DNA of 64,000 bases from NCBI RefSeq assembly GCF_001522545.3, contig NC_031773.1, forward strand, positions 37,909,466 through 37,973,465, given 5' to 3'. Below the pieces are notes generated by a model, which saw only the letters and a list, made by a program, of their open reading frames with translations, was not told the origin of the DNA and did no database searches. The stretch comes from Parus major (Eukaryota; Chordata; Aves; Passeriformes; Paridae). Position numbers and translations under genes: made by a program. Positions 47,951 to 58,500 of this stretch are shown here, one piece after another. How positions within the stretch are numbered: position 1 is the first letter of the stretch; each line of letters starts with the position of its first letter.

Positions 47951-50900
47951 ATTTTCTGCTAATTTTTTTTTTTGGTGATTTGTATCCATTATGATAAGGA
48001 CAATCAGAACGTGCTTTTGCTGCCATAATTAAACATTTTAGGCTGAGATACATATAACCAAGAAATTAAGCAAATATGGATACTAAGCAGCCCATTTTGG
48101 ACTTTATGGGCCATTTTAGATTCATTACAGGGTTCTCAACAAGCCAGGGGATGGAGAATACACTTTTTACATACATTACTTCTGAAACTGAAGGTATTTA
48201 ATTGAACAGTAAGTGTAAAAGCCCTTTTAAAAATAGATGCTCAGAAAAGTATAAAAGCAGAGAAGTTGCTGAAACTCAGCAGTACTTACCAGAGAAAGAA
48301 ACAGTAAGAAACAGACAAAATCAGATGATGTTGTTGTATATGAGAGGTCCTCAAAAGGGTCCAAAATTGCTTTTATTTAGTGGTGGATAGAGGTAAGGAT
48401 GACATCCCTGGAAAGCAATGGAATAAAGCACCAGATTGATGTAGGAGCTAAAAGGTGATAGGTTCCACTTAACATGAGCCTGGTGGTGCCTTGTGCCTGT
48501 GACACTTCTCTGGAGTTAGTGAGCTCTACCAGTTACATAAGAACTGAGTAAAATGTCCATGTGTTTTTTCACTAGGGACTGCAGACAGCTGGGCCAGTCA
48601 TGTTGAACTAGGTCATACAGTCATGCTGAAACTGCTCAGTTTGAGCCTGCACTGTCCTTGTTTCCTGCCAAATCATTGCACAAGGTGCCCCACTCCCTCT
48701 CACCTATTTGCTTCTGCTGAAAATCACAATCTGAACAGGGAATAAAACATGCAAAGATTGAGTAAATGCTAATGATGCTTTATGGTAGATTTGCTAAATA
48801 TACAGGTTGGAGATTTGAAGGTGGGAATAATTTTGCTCTTCAGTGGTGTCCTTATAACTTTCTTTCAGTACTTCTTATAGAAGTGATAGATTCAAGTAAA
48901 AAAGCTTTAACAGGGGGCCCATGCCAAGTAATGGACTGACTTGCACAGACTTTTTCCTTTTCACAATGCTACAATGCTACAATTTAGCAACAGCCCAGCA
49001 GTTACGGAGCAAGAGGGAGTTCTTGGGAGTTGTCAGAGGTGTGGTTTTTTTCTTGATTCAGTGAGACACTACAAAGGTCGTATTATCACAGAGAAACTGT
49101 GGCACATTCACAGGATATGTGGCTGTTCCTGTTGCAGTTGAAGGTGAGGCAATGTTGTGTATGTTTGCTATCCTTACCTTGGCTGTAGCCATCGTGTAAT
49201 TGCAAGAGTAGGGGGGGTCTTCTGTCAGAAGACCCGGGCAAAAAAAGGCACCTTATTGCAGCAATACCGTGTGTGAAAATTGTTTCATGGCCATTCTTTT
49301 GATTTCCAGAGGAGCCTTTTGCTGAGGAACTGCAATTGCAGAATGCTTTGTCTTAGCCAAGCTCAAGAGAGGGAGAAGGAGTAGTTGCCCTTGGCTGTGC
49401 TGCCTAGCAATCTGGGCATACCATCAAGAAAAACAAGCCTATTTAAGAAGGAGTAGGACAGCAGTAATTTTCTTAATTTTGTTTTTAGAGAGAAGCAACA
49501 AGTGGGTAGATTTGAATGGTCAGTGAGTTACTGAACTTTGGCTGTAAAAGGCAGATGCAGTAGTTAATTCTCAGTGTACTGAAAGGGTTGGGGCAAAATA
49601 GGCAACATTTAGAATAACCACAGTTTCTAGCTGCAGAGAGTAGAGCTTCAGCTTATGTGAGGGAGACAGGATGAATTAGGAGACTTGGTATGTTATTGGT
49701 ATGTTATCTAAATCAAAACTGAAGTCACAATAATACTGTTTTAAATTCTTCTGGTCTGTTTTCTTTCACTGTGAAATATATAATTTGTGTGTGCTGTACT
49801 CCTGGGACAGGATAACTTCTGCACTGGTCATAATAACTGGCTCATTCTTTTCCTCAACACACTTAATTCCCCTTTGCCCTCTACATTTTAGCATGGCCTG
49901 CAAAAGCAATTCTGTAAAGCAAGAGCTGGTGTTTATGAGGGAATATGTATTCACACGGTACTGCTGGCACTGACAGTAGCAGTGGCAGTGTTTGCATTGC
50001 TTTACTTCGTGACATTCTGCACTAAAATAATCCAAAAGGAGGCTGAGGGAAGAGAATGATGTTGGTCAAGTCCAAGAGCTGTGCATACAAGAGCCCTGAT
50101 TTTCTACAGTTGTGTGCTATGACCGTGCCAGCACTTTGTGCCCATCAGCAAGATCTGTGCTCCCTCTCGTGGCAGATTCTCACCAGTAACTCCATCGTAA
50201 CTCATCGCTGTTAGTGCCAAAATGTGCTTATGCTTAGCTGTGAGAAGGAGCTGGTTTCCAAACAATGCTACTACATAACAAACTTAATAGACTTAGGAAC
50301 ACAAATAGCACTGAATTCTCTTTTTTATTGACATTGGGGGAGAAAAATCTTTCACCATCTGATTGACCGAAGTTTGCCAAATAAAAATAGACAAAACAAA
50401 TGTTTATGTACGTGCAAACATTGCAGATCAAACTGCTAAAAGAAATAACTAAAAGACAGGTCTTGAGCTAAGATCAAGCAGCAGAAAAATAGCAAATAGG
50501 TAATGACTATTAAGTAGGTCTTACTTTGAAACTTCCCATTTAAACAAAGAATAAACAACAATAACACCACCAAATAAAGCCACAGCAGGTAATAGTTGCT
50601 CTTCTAAACTTTTATACACTATATATTAATCACTCTGTCTTTCAGTTATTTCCTCTGATAAAACTGACTTCTGTGAAGTCTCAGCAAGGCCATCTTGGCT
50701 AAAAGCATAACGTTAGACAGGAGCCTGTCTAATGCCCTGTTAGAATGAAGAAATGGTGGGGGTTGGCTTCTCTTTTATTTCTTTTTCTTTGCTGAATATA
50801 TCTGGAAATAAGAATCTGATTCTATGCAAATATTAGATTTACTTTTCCAATGCTGGCTGGTGTTTGAAGATCCTGGAACAAAAAGGTGGCTCTTGGTACA

Positions 50901-50959
50901 GCAAGATTCCTCTTGGTCCGCAGGTAACATAGAAGAAAGTTTTTGGTTTTTTTGTACAA
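47951..50959. other. Intergenic gap between convergent ACSS3 and PPFIA2
   Basis: No exon, RNA gene or recognised repeat seen. Short frames at 48202-48390, 48941-49141 and 49766-50035 look like chance. AT-rich throughout. If PPFIA2 uses its distal signals, this about 3 kb is the whole space between the two transcripts. Confidence 0.5.
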
Positions 50960-50966
50960 ATCATGT

Positions 50967-50987
50967 TTTATTAAATTGATTTTTATT
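50967..50987 (-). promoter_or_regulatory. PPFIA2: Candidate PPFIA2 polyadenylation signals (distal pair)
   Basis: Two minus-strand AATAAA hexamers 15 bases apart (50982-50987 and 50967-50972) about 4.5 kb after the stop, in an A/T-rich setting. They would give a long 3' UTR, which is common for neuronal genes. Confidence 0.3.
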
Positions 50988-53445
50988 TTTTTATAAACAG
51001 TTCTTCTGGGTTTGTTTGTTTGTTTTTAAGAGATGAGCCATCATGGTGCGTCTCTGTAGGTATCTAACATTTCCATTTTGTCTTTAGAGGTCCTTTTTGG
51101 CTTCAGTTCCAGGTTATGTCATTCTGTTATACATCATCAGAGGCAGGTGTTCAGCTTTAAATATTGACAGATTTTTCTCAGTAGGAACATGTTGAAGCTT
51201 CTAACTCTGCTAAACATATTCATTTGACTGTTACAATCCAAAAACTGTAAAAATGGTGGAATGGAAAGATACAAACAGTATTATTGACACTGTATTGTCA
51301 AATGTTTGCACTGAGACCCCATGTACCATAGATTTTATTTTTAAAAAATCATATTTATATCCATTTACATAAGACTTACACATTTTAAAAGAAATACATA
51401 CACAGTAAATACGTAAATGTCTAGTATTTTACAGTAAAACAGATGTAACAATGTAAAGATGAGTGGCTTCATTTGATAAAAGCTTTGGATGTGCACTACT
51501 GTCAAATTTTTGATGACAGAGATGCTGAAAAAAGGGGGAAATTGTTTTGTTTTCTTTTTTTTAGTAATTTAGTTATTCTTCATTCTTGTTTTAAACTAAC
51601 CAGTACATGAAAGGAACATCATATCTGTTTGTATGATAAACCTTATGTGTTCTCTTCCCTATTAACCTGTTCTTGCAAAGAGTTTTAATGCTCTTTTCCT
51701 AAGTAGCGGTAGTGCACTTCAGGTAAAGTAGAAGAAAGAGATGACATCTAAGAGAAAAAGATAAACATTAATTAGCGAGATTCTATGATTCTAATTCAGT
51801 CTAAAGTGCAATGACAAGAGAAAATATAGCACTAAGTAAGTATTTTAGTAACTAAGTTACTAAAACATGGGTTTGGAGTATTCATGGCAGGCATGCATTT
51901 GTTCAGTTTTAGATCTGCAACATAAACTTACTAATAATTAATTTTAATCTTTTACTAATTGTCCTCAGTCAACACAGATTGCTGCTTATGTTCATTCTGT
52001 AGTTGTTTTCCTGCTATTTTGGTTCAGCACTGGAATTAGTTTCTTGCATCTGGAGATCTTTTCCTGTTTGGCACAAGGCTAAACACACATTTTTCCATGT
52101 GCAGACCTTGCACAGCTGATGTACTTTGTAGTTCTTCTTCCTAGTTCACTGAGCTTGACAGCATTTACCTTTTTCACCCTGATAGTTTCTTTGCTATGGA
52201 CCAGCTGCTTCCTGATTATCATTCTCATCTTTTTGGAATGCTGCCTCTCCATTTGTCTTAATAAATTCTCTTTGGAAGCCTTGGTAAAATACATAACTGA
52301 TTTTGCTACATCTCCTTTAGTATTTCATTAGAATAAAAGTTAAAGTAATATGTTCTATTGCTCCAGCCCGTGGCAAGAAATCTGTCCTGAATGACCCTTT
52401 CTGACTTAGCAATGACAAATGTTTTAGAAGTTAAAGGTGTTGGGAAAGCTTGGATATTATGAATGCCAAATCCACTGGCTGTGTAAAGGCATTGCAGCTG
52501 CTCAGCTGGGCCACCACATCTAGCCACCACAGCAGAAAGCTTGATGTGTCCTGTGTCTCTAGTAAATTTCTTAACAACATTAAATGGCCAGCACCAGCAG
52601 CCTTAATTGTTCTTAAATTTCTGATACTGAGTGCACTAAAATAGGCCTGTGCAAAGTATGCTCATGTAACTGTTCTGAGAATGTCTGCTCATGGTTTCTG
52701 GCAGCTCATTGTGCTTTCAAAAAATGTTCAAAAAAAACCCCACCTGAAATGCAATTTGAAAGCATATGAATGGGACACAGCTGCTCTGAAGAAACACTAT
52801 AAATACACAGAAAGGTTGTACCAAACTGATGTTGTTGGCATAAACTGTTTTGAAATACAAGCCTTTGACAATCTGTGTAAAAGAACGTCTCTTACTCACA
52901 AGAGTAGCAGAATGCAAGAATCTGCAGCCTGCTGTGATCAGTGGCCATCTGCATTTGTTCCACATGTAATCTCTTTTCCACTTTCTTTTAGGCCTGCTCT
53001 GGAGGCATGTTCTCCTTTACCATATGAAAAACGCCCTTATCTCGCTATTGTGTGGCAGCTTGTCCAGCTATCCCTCCCCTCTGCTGCTTAGTTCCTGGTT
53101 CTGTGTATGCAGATGCTATATCAGAGTATCACAGCTGCTGATGGAGTCTAGGAAAGGTGTCACAAAAGCCTGGGTCTCAGTCTAAGCTGGATCTGGAAAA
53201 TTTCAGGAGGCATGTTGTAATGAATAATCTTCCCTTTTGTCCAAGTATCAATCAGCTGCTTTCATGGAGAAACTGTTAGGAAGTGTGCTGACAAAATCCT
53301 GAAAACTCCTCTGTTGCACTTCAATCTGATATTCCCCTCTATAGGCAGTTTCTGTTTATGAATTCATTCTTCAGTTACATGCAATCTGTTTTAAATTTTC
53401 AAGTATCATATAGTAGTGATGGAAATATTTTCCCTGCATGTTGTT

Positions 53446-53513
53446 TGGTTGGTTGGTTGGTTTTTGTTTTGGGTTGGTTTTTTTTTTGTTTTTGGGGAGG
53501 GGGAGGGCTGGGG
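53446..53513 (+). repeat. TTGG repeat and G-quadruplex-type G-run cluster
   Basis: Four TTGG units at about 53446-53461. Then four G runs at 53494-53513 (GGGG A GGGGG A GGG CT GGGG) with loops of 1-2 bases. In a PPFIA2 transcript this would be C-rich; on the plus strand it fits the quadruplex pattern. Confidence 0.7.
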
Positions 53514-54160
53514 TGTTGTTTTGATTTTCTATATAATGTACTGGAATCCAAAATTACTATAACTTGCTTTTTGGTTTTTAACCTGCATGACATTTTGAAA
53601 TTGCCCTTACAGAAAGTGCATATACTAAAGAACTAACTCACATCATCTTGTTTCTTCTCTAAAAGGAATATATGGTAAATGAGAAGAGAAATAGTAGTAC
53701 ATTACTGTCAGTTAACCCCATATTTACATAATTAGCCTTTACAATGTAGATGCAAATTTGATATCCTTATAGATGTCTCAAGCATTTAACATTAGGATGT
53801 AATTGGCAGGACAGTGGACAAGCAGCAAGTATTTATGTACTTGAAACACTACTAATACTCCAATAGAAGTTGAAGTTAACTTGTATAGCTTGTATAACTT
53901 TATATGCACATCTTTTTGCTCAAAGTACATGCCTTCCATATATATACATCTAGTGCCAGAAAAGTCTGCTACTTTACTTTTGTTTGTGCTTTGCTACTTT
54001 TTTAGATACCTTAATATAGTGGGAATAAATAGTTTGGATTATTTAAAATTAATTTTTGTTAGCATATCGGTTTTCCATTTCTGCCTTTCTGCTCTCTCTT
54101 CAAGCCTCACCTCAAGTGCCTGGCCCATTACTGTTGGCCTAAGACATAGCTTGGTCATGC

Positions 54161-54166
54161 TTTATT
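54161..54166 (-). promoter_or_regulatory. PPFIA2: Candidate PPFIA2 polyadenylation signal (proximal)
   Basis: AATAAA on the minus strand (tttatt on plus) about 1.3 kb after the stop codon. Its use is not provable from sequence. Confidence 0.3.
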
Positions 54167-55489
54167 GCTTCCAACATTCCCATTCTGAAGCACATAGAAA
54201 AGCTTTGTATCTCTGCCTTCAGTTTCTGTCACCACTGAAGCCTGTGAGAGTCCTGTCACTGACTTACTGATACAATACTGTGCTCAAATCTATACATGCA
54301 TACACATAAAAAAATTTCAACAGTTCATGCACTTCATCATCATATTTGTAGAATCAGCTGCTAAACTTTCCTTTTCAGAAAAAACAAACCAAAACAAAAC
54401 CAACAAATAACCACACCTCCCCAGGCTTATTTTTTCAGAGGTGGCTCAAAGAGTTCCCTTTTTTACTGAGGGTAAGGTTTTATACTCTTGCAGCCTTTCG
54501 AAGGTCTGAAGATCTATGAAGTAAGGCTCATGTCATCAGGAGGATCCTGAACAATCTACTTTTCCCACTGTTAACATGTGCTATTCCTAAGCATTTTTTC
54601 AACCTACACAGAGTTAGTAAAACCTTGATGGCCCCAAGTCTTTCCCAGTCTTAGGAATCAAAACAAAAAACCAACCTGCTTGTCTTGCCTACAATATGCA
54701 GCAGCTATTGAAGCATGTTTGATGCCTGATGAGGTTTTGGTGATATTCAAATTTTTTTTCCAGCTGCCTTGTAATTCCTCAGGTAACTAAATGAAAACTG
54801 TTTTACTGAGAAAATACTAGGATAAAATGGTGTCATATTGATGTAAGTACTCATCATGTGTGTATTTTTTCCAAAAGCTGCGATAAATTAGAAAACTGTA
54901 TTTCTACAGAACTCTGGAACAGTGACTCTGTGATATTCATAGTCACACTCAAAAGATATATGGTGAAAAATTTAGCATGAATTCCAATACTAAATCTGAT
55001 CCAAAGTTGCATCCAGCTCAGGTTATCCTTTCTTTGTCAATTCTGAATGATTTGAGAAGCGCAGGAACCTCTGTAATAGATAAATTTTCAAGATTTTCTG
55101 TATGGGTAAGTCTTTTTTTAACTTTATGCAGCTACCTGATGCTCTAAATTGAGACATAGCTTTAATTAGATTTAAAAAAGAAAAAGTAAATCTCTTCTTC
55201 TTTGCTAGCATTGCTCCCCAAACCAGCTCCTAGCAGATCTCTTTAAGGTTCTCATGAAGTAAGTTCATTCCCTGTGCCTTCTCCCCAAAATATGGTTGGT
55301 AGTGTCCTTTGGACTTAAGACTGTTGTCATGACCCAATGAGCAGCCTAGCAAACCCTTAATTATGTGCTCTGCTCCCTGCTGGTTCGTGCTTGGATAATG
55401 TGGGGTAGTGTACAGTTACAAAGAGCTTTCATGATGGCCCCTACAGAATACTCACAACAATTCAGTGCTGGCTTCTTTGCTAGGCCTTG

Positions 55490-55548
55490 TCAGCATGAGT
55501 ATGTGCGAACTGTTGAGCTGTCTAACCTCTGCAGTCGTGATGAAGCAA
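55490..55548 (-). CDS. PPFIA2: PPFIA2 terminal coding exon (PDZ ligand VRTYSC)
   Basis: Acceptor taatttgcag. The first two bases complete a valine, then [18 protein letters not shown] and TGA (stop at 55490-55492). The C-terminal VRTYSC is the liprin-alpha PDZ-binding motif for GRIP-family proteins. Confidence 0.96.
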
Positions 55549-58500
55549 CTGCAAATTAGGAAGGAAAAAAAAAGGAAACAAACCAGAACCTTTTTAGAAT
55601 CATCAATAAAATATATCAGTCTGTTTACCACTGGAATGGTGACTGTTAAATTGCTCTGTGGCTTTCTCTAATGTGATCTGGGCATGGCTTAGTTCAAAAC
55701 TCAGCACTTCTTCATGGCTGGTGTACTGCTGGAGTCTGTCTAAAGTGAATACAGTTTAAAACTCAATTTTATCCTTATTTTGTTGGAAGTCCTAATGCTC
55801 TTACTTATCATGCTCTTTAAATACTATTGTGTTCTTACTGCTGGGAGATAGGAAGCCAAATCCTGGATGAAGATATAGGTCTTTAAAATTACTTTCCTTT
55901 AAATCTACTGAGTTCAGTATACCCGGCTCAAGAATTAACTGTCTGGAAGACCTCAAGTAAATCACTAAATCTGTCTTGTGCCTTAGTTCCACATCTGTAA
56001 AATGAGAATATCATCTCACACATCATATCGTGACTGGAAGATGAAATCCATTAATGTTTATAATGTTCTAAAGTTTATAAGGTTATATATATATATGTAT
56101 ATATATATACACTGCTGTAATGTGGGCTGTGGAAATGCTATGGAAGGTAGGAGTCAATGGAATTCAGCGATGCAATCAGTAAATTATTCCATCTGTAACT
56201 ACAGCTATAAAGTACTGTTTTTAAGGGTGAGAAACTTTAATGGAATTTAGATGGCTTTAAGGGAATTTAGGTGGCAATACTGTCATACCAAGTTCATTGT
56301 CAAGTTACAGGATGTAATCTTTACAAGCCAGTGTACTAAATTGTTTGTAGACCTAAATCCTGTCTGATGATGAAGTAAATGGCAGTATTTTAAATGGGGC
56401 AGTCTGTATACTAATATTTCTCAGAACTTCAGGCAGGTATACTAGGCTTTATCTTCCATATACCTGAAAGAATAGCCGTGATGGGATTTCTTTCCTCTGT
56501 CTGCTCTCTTACAATGGTTTTTAGATTTTACTTACTTTTTAATTCTGATCTGCTTGTTAATTTCCCTCTCATTTCTGAGTTAGTGTATCTTTTAGAAATC
56601 AAAAGATTTCCAGGGAAAATTAATACTGGTATATAGTAACTCAATTAGTGCCTGAATTTCAGTATTTTCTAACTACTCATCTCCCGGTGACTGTTAGCAG
56701 CTTCAGTTATTTGATGGTCAAGGCTAAGCTATTTAATTTAAAAATAGGAAAAGAAAGGTGATAGCCCTTTCTAATTGCATTCTCTAAAACACACTCCATC
56801 TGCTGGAGAGGTTAAAAGGATGAAAAATTTGCTTAGATATTATATTCAGTCTAATTGAAAGTTAGTAAATTAATTCTTCTCTTTCTGATTGCTTCTTTTA
56901 CAGATGTAGAATAGTGAGATGCCCATTTTTTTGTATTTTAAATAAACACTGTCAACTGAAGCAAACCTGAAAAAATCAATAATATGCCAAGTCAGTGCTT
57001 TTCCATTCCCTAATTCAACTTTCCCGGACTCGGTTCATCCTAGTTAAATGAACACAGTTGTGGTGCAAGACAGACATGCATTAAATCAACTTGGCATGCC
57101 AGGACGAGCCTCGTGCTTTCCAAGAGGAGTGCAGAAACGAGCTCGTACCGTCACTGGGCATTTTCCGCGACTGGCCTGATGTGGTGGTGAGCCGGAACCC
57201 GGCCGGCAGCGTTTCGGAGGCGCCTGGCATCATGCTGATCCCGTGAACCTCACGTGGAGGGAACTGCCGTCGCCAGGAGGGGCCGCGCCTGAAGTTCTTG
57301 TCATCGCTCTGCCAACACAGAGTTGTGTTTGATAAAGCAAAAGGAAACTTTCTGATTAACTATCCTGCTGTGTGCTATCTCTGCCACTGCCCAATGTATT
57401 CCATAGCAACTACCCTGCTCTGTTGCACTGCAGCCAGTCACTGTAACGTTTGAGACATGCTTGTAAAAGTAAAAGCTTTAGAAATATTAAATGCTGGGGT
57501 GGAAATCTCTTCTTAAATCTTTGGCTCGATATAGGCAAGGGGTTTAGTATCAGCTAAAGTAGAACTTTCTTACATAGTGACAGAAAGTGGTTTGTTATTG
57601 CATTAGGAAGCTTACATAAAGTACTAAAAAAGGATTAAACACTCATGTGCATGCACAGAATTCATAGGCATCTGACATTTTCAGCAAGTCCTTAAAAATT
57701 TTATTTCTCAGAAAATAGAGAAGTAGTGCAGAATAGTGCCGAAGTCCAAGACTTAAACATTTTTGCACTGGACTCTTATGTTAAGATAAATAATTTCCAT
57801 AGTTGGATTTGAGATTCCTCTTCCCAGAAAACTGCCCCAAATCACGCTCTATTAGTATTGATTAACTTTGAAGAACTTTGAAAAAAAACAATAAAGAACA
57901 AACCGCAAATCTACTTTTCTTCTTTATTTTTAAAAAAGTTGTGTCATAAAAAATAGACTGCACGGGCATCCCACCCACACACATTCTCCACCACCTGCTC
58001 TGGCCAGCAAAACTTCCACTCCATTCTGCATGTTTCCTCTCTGGAAAATGTTCATCTTAAGGTAAGAGTGCAGTGTCAGATTTAGCATCTGAGATGACAC
58101 AAATATGTAGCCAAACTGAGGTTACTTTAAAAACCTTGATGGGTATTCCTGAGTTTTTGGTTTTTTTAAGTTGTAACTGACTCTTTTTAACAATGTGAAA
58201 ATTAACATCTCTTCATGCATTCAATTTAATGTTTTACTGTGATATTTTATAAATACTGAAAATAAAATTAATTACTTCCTCAAGTCGTCTTTCAGTTCCT
58301 AGTGCTAAAAGGTTGTTGTATTCTCTCTCAAGGATCTGCCGTGCCTAGAGATACCAAAGTAAACAATTAAAATGGTTGAAGATGAATAAAAGATAATAAT
58401 GGGTACAGATTAACCAGAAGTAGCATAAGCAAACTTGCCTGTGTGTTTTGTGTTGGAATCTGTAATAATAAAGCTAAACTGCTGTAGTCAAAGTTTTCAT

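Larger units (their letters stand above)
50960..55489 (-). other. PPFIA2: PPFIA2 3' UTR and downstream flank, extent uncertain
   Basis: Non-coding sequence downstream of the PPFIA2 stop. The 3' UTR may end near 54.15 kb or run to about 50.95 kb, depending on which AATAAA is used. It contains a TTGG-repeat and a strong G-run cluster at 53440-53513. Open frames here, including a 136-codon plus-strand frame at 52681-53091, have no recognised relatives. Confidence 0.35.
55549..57148 (-). other. PPFIA2: PPFIA2 last intron, 1.6 kb
   Basis: Non-coding. It contains an antisense MIR relic (55945-56085) and a TA-rich run at about 56085-56110. The first about 70 bases after the donor stay GC-rich and keep an open frame to 57081. 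Confidence 0.8.

Noticed and set aside
52681..53091. 136-codon plus-strand open frame
   Set aside because: No recognisable domain or composition, antisense to the PPFIA2 3' region, no splice context; most likely chance.
53881..54270. 129-codon plus-strand frame
   Set aside because: Antisense to the probable PPFIA2 3' UTR; T-rich sequence gives a leucine/phenylalanine-rich chance translation.
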